In this document: positions 56,622 to 64,000 of the stretch, one piece after another
How positions within the stretch are numbered: position 1 is the stretch's first letter
Layout of the letters: every line of letters starts with the position of its first letter
DNA from: Photobacterium sp. JCM 19050
GTDB taxonomy: Bacteria > Pseudomonadota > Gammaproteobacteria > Enterobacterales > Vibrionaceae
Direction: 5' to 3'
DNA: 64,000 nucleotides
Assembly: GCA_001310455.1 (NCBI GenBank)
Contig: BAXG01000016.1
Location: forward strand, 1-64,000
Position numbers and translations under genes: made by a program
The notes under the pieces: model-generated
The model's input: only the letters and a program-made list of their open reading frames with translations
The model's database searches: none
Told to the model about the DNA's origin: nothing

Positions 56622-57962
56622 CTAGCCATTGTCCTTAAGCACCAGTTCAATAACCGGTGAAATGGTTTCTGGCTTTTGTACAGGTAGTTCTAACGCGATA
56701 TAGTCTCCTTCAATGCTGACTTCGGTTAATTCATAATTCTTGTTTTCTGGTTCAAGCCACTTAACCTGGCTTGCATCGTGTAAAAATTGTGCATATTTGA
56801 TTTTTCCACCAAGGTTTTTCAGGTGAATATGTCTGAATGGCCAATTTTGTACGTGCAGATAAAGCCGGTTCCCTTTTTGAGTGAATCGACAGCCATTTGG
56901 TGCTTCAAATTCTGATTGGCCCGCACCGTATATAGAACGGTCGTTTACGTGCAGCCAGTCTTTGTACACCTGCAACGCGTTGTTGGCCCTGGAATCAAAA
57001 TTGCCTCTTCCTGTTGGTCCAACGTTCATAAGGAGGTTGCCTCCAAGGGCCACAGTGTCGACCAGCATGTTGATAAGTTGCGAAGCATCTTTCCACGTTG
57101 ATTCATCTCGGTGGTAACCCCAAGAACCGCTCAGGGTATGGCAGGCTTCCCAGCGCACAGCCTGCCCATCAACGGTGGGAGCCGTGCTTGGGGTGTACTG
57201 TTCTGGGGTAACCAGATCTGGCAAGTTGTCTGCAGAACGCTGAATATCCAATCTGTCCCCAATAATGATGTTGGGTTGCAGCTCACGAACCATTGCTTCA
57301 AGTCGCTCACTGTCCCAATCCTTACGACCTTTGCCTGGGAAGCCGTTGTAAGGGCGGCTTGCGTAACTGAAATCAAACCAGATAATGTCGATCTCACCGA
57401 AATTAGTTAGGAGTTCCCTTACTTGATTATGGAGGTATTCTGTATAAATTGAGATCTGGCGATCTTTATTTATTTCATGCGCATCCGGGTGGTTTCGTTG
57501 CGGGTGAAAAAGATCCAGTGTGAAGTGTTCGTGATGCCAATCAATCAATGAATAGTAGAATCCTACCTTTAAGCCGGCATCGCGCATTGCCTGGACATAT
57601 TCAGCTAACAAATCGCGTTGAAAAGGTGTGTTGGTTACTTTGTAATCCGTATATTTCGAATCCCACAGACAAAAACCCTCGTGGTGTTTAGTGGTTAACA
57701 CCACGTATTTCATTCCGGCCGCTTTTGCTTTCTCTGCCCACTCTCGAGGGTCATACAAATCTGGGTTGAAATTTTCAAAATATGCTTCGTATTCCTCGGA
57801 GCTCATTTCTTCTTTGCTTTTTAGCCACTCATGTCTAGCGCCTAATGCATAGAGGCCGAAATGAATAAACATCCCGAAGCGGCTCTCTTCAAACCATGCT
57901 TTTCCTTGCTGATCGTTTTTATCTATCTGATTGTTCTTGGGCTGTTGGTGTCCGAGGTTCAT
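56622..57962 (-). CDS. GH29 alpha-L-fucosidase, cytoplasmic
   Basis: Encodes 446 residues and no signal peptide, so it acts inside the cell. GH29 features: FEESRFGMFIHFGLYALGARHEWL, KYVVLTTKHHEGFCLWDSKYTDYKV, GFYYSLIDWHH and IDIIWFDFSY, whose Asp (D197) is the expected nucleophile. The last ~80 residues form the C-terminal beta-sandwich. It releases L-fucose from the substrate imported by the genes downstream (56558-52387). First gene of that operon and divergent from lacI. Fucose catabolic genes (fucI/K/A) are not in this window. Confidence 0.92.
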   Translation of the reverse strand: MNLGHQQPKNNQIDKNDQQGKAWFEESRFGMFIHFGLYALGARHEWLKSKEEMSSEEYEAYFENFNPDLYDPREWAEKAKAAGMKYVVLTTKHHEGFCLWDSKYTDYKVTNTPFQRDLLAEYVQAMRDAGLKVGFYYSLIDWHHEHFTLDLFHPQRNHPDAHEINKDRQISIYTEYLHNQVRELLTNFGEIDIIWFDFSYASRPYNGFPGKGRKDWDSERLEAMVRELQPNIIIGDRLDIQRSADNLPDLVTPEQYTPSTAPTVDGQAVRWEACHTLSGSWGYHRDESTWKDASQLINMLVDTVALGGNLLMNVGPTGRGNFDSRANNALQVYKDWLHVNDRSIYGAGQSEFEAPNGCRFTQKGNRLYLHVQNWPFRHIHLKNLGGKIKYAQFLHDASQVKWLEPENKNYELTEVSIEGDYIALELPVQKPETISPVIELVLKDNG

Positions 57963-58002
57963 TCTTATGCTCCCTGTTACATCTACATCTACACTTTTTG
58001 TT

Positions 58003-58012
58003 TATCGAACCG
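58003..58012. promoter_or_regulatory. Candidate LacI-family operator, fucosidase side
   Basis: TATCGAACCG, 41 bases upstream of the fucosidase start. It is the exact inverted copy of CGGTTCGATA at 58166-58175. CGAACCG/CGGTTCG is a typical half-site around the central CG of LacI-family operators. Confidence 0.6.
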
Positions 58013-58165
58013 TTTTACATTTTTAAGTTAGTCCCATTTCAATTAACATGTCAAACATTTTATTAACAAAGTTAACAATGTCTTTTGAGTCAGGGCTATA
58101 ACGTGGTAGTGTGTGCTTTAGTGATGTTGTTAACGTAAAGATTCTTTCCATTTAACAAAATAGAG

Positions 58166-58175
58166 CGGTTCGATA
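58166..58175. promoter_or_regulatory. Candidate LacI-family operator, lacI side
   Basis: CGGTTCGATA directly before the lacI start codon (ATG 58177), with TAGAG to its left giving a partial palindrome. It overlaps the ribosome-binding region, suiting autoregulation. Confidence 0.6.
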
Positions 58176-58176
58176 T

Positions 58177-59184
58177 ATGGCAACAATTCGTGATGTGGCA
58201 AAACTTGCTGGTGTATCTGTATCGACAGTTTCACTTTCCATCAACAATCCGGGGCGCGTTGGTAAAAAAACCCTCCAGCGAGTCCAAAAAGCCATCATGG
58301 ATGTCGGGTATGCTGCAGACCCTGTTGCCCGCAGTCTCGCCAGCGGAAGAAGCCATTTGATTGGCTTTGTTGTGGGGAACGTTGCTGACCAGTTTTTTGG
58401 GAATATCCGTCGGGCGTTGGAAGCTTATGCGGTTGAGCGAGACCATTTTGTTCTGATTACAGACTCAGCATCAGATTTGGAAAGAGAGCAAACACTGATT
58501 CGCCACCTTGTAGGGCTGAAAGTCGCTGGGTTGGCAATGAGTCCCGCTGGGTTGAATCAGGATTACGTTGATTTTATTGACGGATTGAAAATCCCAGTGG
58601 TCTGTTTTGACCAGAAAATAGATGGGTTAAACCGCGATTTTGTGGGTTCAAATAATTACGCTGCCGCAGCAATGCTTACGGAGCATCTCTTACATCTGGG
58701 CCACACCCGGATAGGTTTCATTAGCGGGCCTGACTCTTTGTACACGGCAAGGGAACGTTATCGAGGCTTTATTGAAACCATGAACTCGGCGGGTATTGAG
58801 GTTGACCCCTCATTAGTTGTGAATGGGCAATATACACGTATCTCAGGCTATGAGTCGGCAATGAAGCTTTTGGTAAAGCGAAATCGCCCTACAGCAATTA
58901 TCGGCTCGAACAATACGGTTGCTCTTTCTGCACTCCAGGTCATTCAAGAATTGGGATTAAATTGCCCGGACGATGTTTCCCTGGTAATGATTGATGACTT
59001 GCCGTGGACCAGTGTGATCACGCCACGGATAACTATGGTGGTTCAGGATACCAAGCAACTCGGTGAAATTGTGGCGTCTCGTCTGTTGCGCCGTGTCACT
59101 TCGGAAGAACTCGCAAACGAGCCGCCTCAAGATTTCCTGCTTGATCCAAAATTTGTACCGGGGAATTCTTGCAGAAAAATCTAA
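58177..59184 (+). CDS. LacI-family repressor of the fucoside operon
   Basis: Encodes 335 residues. N-terminal HTH (ATIRDVAKLAGVSVSTVSLSINNPGRVGKKTLQRV) and hinge helix (DPVARSLASGRSHLIG), then the periplasmic-binding-protein-like effector domain (LIGFVVGNVADQFFGNIRRALE..., LGHTRIGFISGPDSLYTARERYRGF, DVSLVMIDDLPWTSVITPRIT). It probably represses the divergent fucosidase/importer genes until a fucoside or its product binds. The two inverted 10-base motifs in the shared promoter region are the expected sites. Confidence 0.92.
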   Translation: MATIRDVAKLAGVSVSTVSLSINNPGRVGKKTLQRVQKAIMDVGYAADPVARSLASGRSHLIGFVVGNVADQFFGNIRRALEAYAVERDHFVLITDSASDLEREQTLIRHLVGLKVAGLAMSPAGLNQDYVDFIDGLKIPVVCFDQKIDGLNRDFVGSNNYAAAAMLTEHLLHLGHTRIGFISGPDSLYTARERYRGFIETMNSAGIEVDPSLVVNGQYTRISGYESAMKLLVKRNRPTAIIGSNNTVALSALQVIQELGLNCPDDVSLVMIDDLPWTSVITPRITMVVQDTKQLGEIVASRLLRRVTSEELANEPPQDFLLDPKFVPGNSCRKI

Positions 59185-59304
59185 AACATTATTTCGTTTG
59201 CTGTTGTCAATGAATCGCAGACCTGTCTTGGTGGATATTGCATCCATTCAATACAGGTCTGAAATACCAGGTTTTTACTTCGCTCAAATACCGGCCGACT
59301 ATTG

Positions 59305-60194
59305 TCAGGCTGGCTCCGCACGATTTTCGTATTTTTTCATATACGATGCTGTTGAAATCGTATTTCCGACAGACGCTGAAATAACAAGAAGAATGGCAGC
59401 CCACTGGGAATGCGTAAGCAATTCATGAAGAAACACATAGCCGACTAATGCAGCCACGGCGGGTTCAAGGCTGGTAAGGATGCTGAAAGTCTGTTGCGGC
59501 ATGTTTTTCAGCGCCACCATCTCCAGTGTATAGGGGAGGGCGCTGGAAATAATGCCAAGTATCAAACCCAGCAGTAAAACGTGGGGGGTGAAAACGTTAA
59601 GTGGTGTACTCACCAGCCCAACAGGCAATGCAATGGTGGCAGCAACCAACATCCCCCAGGCGACTGTTGTTCCTCCTGGGGCCAGATTGCCCGCTTTCTT
59701 TCCGAACAGGATGTACCCACCCCAACAGGTACTTGCTGCCAATGCATAGGCGATACCTACCGGGTCTAATGCATGGGCGCCTGTAAGTCGGGCACCAAAA
59801 GAAGTATTCCCCCAAACGCCATAAATACCCAGACAGAATCACGCATCCGGCGCATGGTCAGCATAGCCACCGTCAGTGGGCCGATAAACTCCAGTGCAAC
59901 GGCAATACCGATAGGAATGCGCTCAATGGCGAGGTAAAAAAGAATTTTCATACCAGCCAGGCATAAGCCATAGACGATTATCGCGTACCAGTTTTGTCTT
60001 GCTGGGCATTTTCGCCAGGGCTTGAAGACAAGCCACAGCACCAAAGCGGAAAAGGTCACGCGGAGGGCGCTGGTTCCCAATGGACCCGCGACAGGGAAAA
60101 GCTGTTTTGCGAAGGTTGATCCTGTCTGAATGGTGAACATTGCGGCAAAGATGCAAACGATTGCGATAAGTAAATTTTTTTGTTGAGAAGGCAT
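59305..60194 (-). CDS. EamA/DMT exporter, RhtA-like (one frameshift)
   Basis: About 296 residues, the size of E. coli RhtA (295). ATG 60194 gives MPSQQKNLLIAIVCIF; another in-frame ATG at 60224 is possible. One base is lost near ~59755, joining LLVPDLQAPMH to the second half (ASTCWGGYILFGKKAGN). Ten membrane helices in two EamA repeats; IPIGIAVALEFIGPLTVAML and SSALPYTLEMVALKNMPQQTFSILTSLEPAVAALVGYVFLHE match RhtA strongly. RhtA exports threonine, homoserine and analogues. Confidence 0.88.
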
Positions 60195-60466
60195 TACGCG
60201 ACCGAAAAAGCCATAAGAGAACATATGAGTATGGGTATTTTATTCCTTAATTTAGTTAAAGCTACTGCAAGCGCATTAAATTCACACTGAATGTTTCGGT
60301 ACTTCTATTAACGAAAGAAGAAACTAACCAAATCAGGACGAAATTCCCCACCTTATTCGCTTTAAAATGGGTCTCGCTGATGATAAAACAGTCAATTGTT
60401 TACAACAATTTAACTAAAAACACTACACTAGAAAAAGACATGAAGTAATGGCAGAGCAATGGACGA

Positions 60467-62527
60467 ATGCGAAATGCCTCAAGCAGTACTGATAGGGTTA
60501 TGAGTTTTCCAATACTGACAGACATCTTCCACAGTATCCCAATTATGATTGCGGTGCTGGACAAAGACTTACGGTACATCGTGGTCAGCCAACGTTACCT
60601 TGAGTACATTGATAAACAAGGATACGAGGTTCTCAACCATTCGGTAGAAGAAGCGCTCCCTCAGCGCCTTTATGATCTTGCCTACCCGAATTTGGTCCGT
60701 GCGTTAAAGGGCGAGCACATCAGTTACGAGGTGGAATTACCCTCTGAGACGGATGAAAAACGCTTTATGAACATCCAGTACCATCCCCGTTTCAATGCAG
60801 GTGGGGAGCAGATAGGGGTACTGATGTCCGGTATTGAGATTACCGGCCTTAAAAAAACAGAGGTTGAAAAGGCCAGGATCCAGGATTATCTCCACACTGT
60901 CTTTAAAGAGATTGGTCAGGGAATCGCGATTGTCAATGAGTCGGAAAACCTGCTCCTTAATAACCCTCTCTTTTCAGAGATGGTTTGCGCAGAGAGTGAA
61001 AAAATCAAAAGCCTCCTGCCAGTTTTTAACTTCAGTTTGGTTGATGTGCTGTTGGAACTTGGGTGGCAGTTGTGTCACGAAAACACTTTCGACGATACGC
61101 TAAACCTAACCAAGCTGGATAAGAACCAACAACTTATCGTCAAAGAGAACCGATATCTGAACGTTCGTGAGAAAGCGGTTCAGGATGGCGGCTTCTGCTA
61201 TACCTTCAAAGATGTCACCGAGTTGCTCCAGGACAAGCGCAAGCTTATTCACCTTGCCACACATGATTCCCTGACCCAACTTCCGAACCGTTTGTTGCTG
61301 AATGACCGTATCGAGCAGAGCGTTGCGCTTTCACTCCGGCAACGGACGAGCAGTGCGATGATATTTATCGACCTCGACCTTTTCAAAGCGGTAAATGATA
61401 CCTACGGTCACCAGGTTGGGGATGATTTGTTGGTACAGATCTCTGACCGTCTCAAGAATATAAGCCGCAGGACGGATACCATCGCCCGATTCGCAGGAGA
61501 TGAGTTTATGCTGGTGTGTGGCGGCTTTCATAACAAGGAATCCATCATACGGCATGCAGACAGGGTTCAGAATGCGTTGACTGGGGTATATACGGTAGAG
61601 AATACGTCGATAAAAATGTCTGTCAGTGTTGGTGTGGTCGTTGCGCCAGAAGATGGCACTGATGCCAGCGAGCTGATTCGTAAGGTTGATACGGCCCTTC
61701 ATGCCAGCAAGTCGATGGGGAGAAACCGGATTTCATTTTTCAATCCGGAAATGGAAATCTCCACCCGTCAGCATATGCTGATATCCAACAGTCTGTCTGA
61801 GGCGATGGAAAACGACGAAATTTCTGTCGTGTACCAGCCGGTGTTTGATTCCACCGGGAACATATCTGGCGTCGAGTCTCTAGCCCGTTGGTACAACGAT
61901 ACGCTGGGTCATGTGTCGCCGGAAGAATTTATCCGCATTGCTGAGACGACCAACCAGATATCTGAGTTGGGGGAATACCTCAACCGGAAAACGTTCTCTG
62001 AACTCCGGCAATGCGAATCGCAGACCGGAAGGTCACTCCGTGTCGCCATCAATGTTTCTCCGTTGCAGCTAAACAGCTCGACGTTTCCGGGAAAGCTGCT
62101 CGAAATCTGCTCAGAAAACGGGTTTTCTCCGGAAAATGTGGAAATTGAAATCACTGAGCAGATGATATTAAGCAACATGAAAAACGTACCGGAAGCGATC
62201 AGACAGCTAACTCAGGATGGTTTTCACCTTGCGATAGATGACTTCGGAACCGGCTATTCTTCCATGACGCATTTGCGAGAGTATCCATTTAATACGGTGA
62301 AAATCGACAAAAGCTTCTTCCTCGCGAGCGAAGACGAGAAACAAAGAGCCATGGTGAGGGTCATCTGTTTTATGGCTGAACAGTTAGGTCTGCGGGTGGT
62401 CGCTGAAGGGATCGAAACAGAAAACGACAGTACGTTTGCTTTGAGCAGTGGGTGTGATTTCCTCCAGGGGTATTTGATGGCCAGACCCATGCCTCTTGGA
62501 GATCTTATCCGGTTTTTGGGTAAGTGA
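60467..62527 (+). CDS. PAS-PAS-GGDEF-EAL c-di-GMP turnover protein
   Basis: Encodes 686 residues, soluble. PAS domain ~15-130 (IPIMIAVLDKDLRYIVVSQRYLEYI), a second PAS-like region ~145-255, GGDEF ~265-420 and EAL ~435-680. The GGDEF motif is RFAGDEF (AGDEF, near 341), still compatible with activity. The EAL signature is ESLARW near 467 rather than EALARW. Catalytic residues downstream remain (NVSPLQL, EITEQM, DDFGTGYSS with K in VKIDKSF, VVAEGIET), so phosphodiesterase activity is likely. The start could be ATG 60500 instead. Single gene with its own terminator. Confidence 0.9.
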   Translation: MRNASSSTDRVMSFPILTDIFHSIPIMIAVLDKDLRYIVVSQRYLEYIDKQGYEVLNHSVEEALPQRLYDLAYPNLVRALKGEHISYEVELPSETDEKRFMNIQYHPRFNAGGEQIGVLMSGIEITGLKKTEVEKARIQDYLHTVFKEIGQGIAIVNESENLLLNNPLFSEMVCAESEKIKSLLPVFNFSLVDVLLELGWQLCHENTFDDTLNLTKLDKNQQLIVKENRYLNVREKAVQDGGFCYTFKDVTELLQDKRKLIHLATHDSLTQLPNRLLLNDRIEQSVALSLRQRTSSAMIFIDLDLFKAVNDTYGHQVGDDLLVQISDRLKNISRRTDTIARFAGDEFMLVCGGFHNKESIIRHADRVQNALTGVYTVENTSIKMSVSVGVVVAPEDGTDASELIRKVDTALHASKSMGRNRISFFNPEMEISTRQHMLISNSLSEAMENDEISVVYQPVFDSTGNISGVESLARWYNDTLGHVSPEEFIRIAETTNQISELGEYLNRKTFSELRQCESQTGRSLRVAINVSPLQLNSSTFPGKLLEICSENGFSPENVEIEITEQMILSNMKNVPEAIRQLTQDGFHLAIDDFGTGYSSMTHLREYPFNTVKIDKSFFLASEDEKQRAMVRVICFMAEQLGLRVVAEGIETENDSTFALSSGCDFLQGYLMARPMPLGDLIRFLGK

Positions 62528-62541
62528 TTCCCAAGACAGAT

Positions 62542-62568
62542 AAACGGCTCCTGCGGGAGCCGTTTTCA
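62542..62568. terminator. Bidirectional terminator after the GGDEF-EAL gene
   Basis: Ten-base perfect arms AAACGGCTCC/GGAGCCGTTT with a TGCG loop, between two convergent genes. Confidence 0.85.
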
Positions 62569-62582
62569 TAGCGGCGAGCAAA

Positions 62583-63989
62583 CTAGTTTAGTGCCCGGCG
62601 CAGACCGTCAATTCGATTAACAACCAAAAAGTCGAACAGCAGAAAGCCGAGAATTGCGATCGCGGCAAGTGGCACTAAAAAGGACACGACAACCATCACT
62701 GCTAGGAAACTTCGGGTTAACTTAACATCAAGTTGGCGGGGTGGTGCGGCCAAGCCCTGGGCTTTTTGTGGCCTGCGCTGCCACCACATGATAACGCCAC
62801 TGACTGCGAGTAAAATCACGAACAGGCAGAACAGCGTGTTAATCCAGAGGTTCCACACTCCCAGACTGCCTTTGTGAAGCGCGATGCCAGCTGCCATAGA
62901 TTTTGCCATCAGGTTGTATTCTTCCCAACCGATATTCGCAAGGGTTTCCCCGGTATAGCGATCGATATGGACGGTGATGTCCTGAGTTGGGTCTTTGATG
63001 TCACCACTCATTGTTGCCGCAGAAATGGTGTAAACCCCCTCAGGTTTTTGTGGAAGACTGATCCTGTAGGTTGTCAGCCCCATTGACGACGCTTGGGCAG
63101 CAACTGTATCCAGGCTTTGAACACCCGAATGGTCCGCGGTATTCGGACGGGATTCTGGCATTTTGGTAAGTTCGAGGTTCCAGGGAACTTCCTCTACCAC
63201 TCCGGTATTCATAGATGCATGAGTCGTGTCAGAAACCGGTACGTTTTTAAAACGTTCTTCGGGAAAACTACTCCAAGGTTGCACCAGTTTGCTGCCCCAA
63301 ACGCCTGTCCAGGCAAGTCCGGATAACAAGAAGAACAGCAAAACAATAATGGAAGCTCCTCCGAGGTTGGCGTGCAGGTCCCGCCAGAATATTCGGGACC
63401 CGGACATCATGCGGATTCTGAAAAAGCTGAGTTTCTGGGCCTGTGAACGTGGAAGCCACAGGTAAAGTCCGGAAATAATCATGATGATGCCGAGGCTGGC
63501 GGATAGCTCTACAAAGCGATCGCCCCAGTCACCAACCAGGAGATTGCCGTGAATGTCATTCATGACCGAGTAGAAACTTTCGTCTTCGTTTCTGCTGCCG
63601 GTGATTTCAGCGGTATAAGGGTTAACAAAGACGGTGTGGTTTTCGCCATCGATTTTCACCGAGAACCGGGCTGCATCAGTGTCAGTTTGTGGCGTAATGT
63701 ACTTTTTGATGGTGGCATCCGGGAATTGCTCCGATACGGACTGTTGCAACGAATCCAGTGAGTCACGCTCAGAATTACCCGGTACGGAAACTTTCAACAT
63801 CTCCCGGTTCATCATCGTATCGATAGCGTTGCTCCACAACATGCCAATCCCGGTGATGGAAAGCATGATCATGAAGGGGACGACGAACAGCCCGGAATAA
63901 AAGTGCCATCGCCAGACGGCAATGTAGTGTTGCAAGTGCTTGGCCGGAGAGCGTTCTCCCACCGGCTGATTGATGGATACATCAGACAT
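62583..63989 (-). CDS. PepSY-associated TM (PiuB-like) membrane protein
   Basis: Encodes 468 residues from ATG 63987-63989 with AGGAG 7 bases upstream. Four to five membrane helices alternate with PepSY domains: HYIAVWRWHFYSGLFVVPFMIMLSITGIGML, VNPYTAEITGSRNEDESFYSVMNDIHGNLLVGDWGDRFVELSAS..., SGLAWTGVWGSK, DRYTGETLANIGWEEYN and GIALHKGSLGVWNLWINTLF. HxxxH-like His pairs in the helices suggest haem or metal binding. The family is often iron-regulated, next to TonB receptors, and proposed to reduce ferric siderophores. No siderophore gene is in view; the upstream side is outside the window. Confidence 0.85.
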   Translation of the reverse strand: MSDVSINQPVGERSPAKHLQHYIAVWRWHFYSGLFVVPFMIMLSITGIGMLWSNAIDTMMNREMLKVSVPGNSERDSLDSLQQSVSEQFPDATIKKYITPQTDTDAARFSVKIDGENHTVFVNPYTAEITGSRNEDESFYSVMNDIHGNLLVGDWGDRFVELSASLGIIMIISGLYLWLPRSQAQKLSFFRIRMMSGSRIFWRDLHANLGGASIIVLLFFLLSGLAWTGVWGSKLVQPWSSFPEERFKNVPVSDTTHASMNTGVVEEVPWNLELTKMPESRPNTADHSGVQSLDTVAAQASSMGLTTYRISLPQKPEGVYTISAATMSGDIKDPTQDITVHIDRYTGETLANIGWEEYNLMAKSMAAGIALHKGSLGVWNLWINTLFCLFVILLAVSGVIMWWQRRPQKAQGLAAPPRQLDVKLTRSFLAVMVVVSFLVPLAAIAILGFLLFDFLVVNRIDGLRRALN

Positions 63990-64000
63990 AAAATGCTCCT

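Noticed and set aside
1-64000. CRISPR arrays, rRNA or tRNA genes, insertion sequences
   Set aside because: No regularly spaced direct repeats, no cloverleaf-like GTTCRA arms in context, no transposase ORFs and no terminal inverted repeats were seen in the window.

Overview
This window looks like a chromosome segment from a marine gammaproteobacterium, most likely Vibrionaceae (Grimontia/Enterovibrio/Photobacterium-like). That placement is inferred from the gene set: YbiT, a YeeN-type YebC, a TIGR02647 protein, DUF3047, YjdM, YbdG, RodA, an AcrAB pump, MntH, YjjG and several diguanylate cyclases. It was not tested by a search.

Layout. (1) Positions 1-16638 are the late region of a GC-rich, P22-like (podoviral) prophage, entered from the left and ending before ybiT. 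The order is NinH-like regulator, small proteins, an antisense predicted outer-membrane barrel, terminase small and large subunits, portal, scaffold, coat, gp4-like, an Ig-like protein, gp10-like, then a needle/ejection block (small proteins, p32-like, two large ejection proteins). No integrase, lysis cassette or tailspike is visible in the window. (2) 16871-24927 is core chromosome: ybiT, a PEP-CTERM protein, an orphan CitB/DcuR-type response regulator, DUF3047, TIGR02647, a membrane diguanylate cyclase, a YeiH-type transporter and yeeN. (3) 25299-27855 is a compact four-gene cassette of unknown function, with a coiled-coil protein, an HExxH metallopeptidase-like protein carrying an internal CFI-box domain, and two small proteins. 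It is the best candidate here for an undescribed system. (4) 28013-44580 carries transport and envelope genes: Bcr/CflA MFS, RhtB, DUF5718, a DUF333 lipoprotein, yjdM, a YbdG channel, slipin+NfeD, RodA, AcrAB, MntH and YjjG. (5) 44772-59184 holds a PAS-GGDEF protein, two complete MalEFGK-type sugar importers, a LysR/SDR pair, an alpha-L-fucosidase and its divergent LacI repressor. (6) 59305-63989 holds an RhtA-like exporter, a PAS-GGDEF-EAL protein and a PepSY membrane protein.

How the genes work together. The second importer (52387-56558) is arranged as one unit with the cytoplasmic GH29 fucosidase, and LacI is divergent. A 10-base inverted motif near each start is a good operator candidate, so this looks like a fucosyl-oligosaccharide uptake and hydrolysis operon. 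The first importer has its ATPase divergent from binding protein and permeases; its sugar and regulator are unknown. In both operons a stem-loop separates the binding-protein gene from the permease genes.

Quality warning. About 35 coding frames are broken by single-base losses, in phage and housekeeping genes alike. Frame arithmetic on both strands shows each break fits one missing base, or two close together. This points to deletion-type sequencing error rather than gene decay. Frameshifted genes are therefore given as single spanning features.
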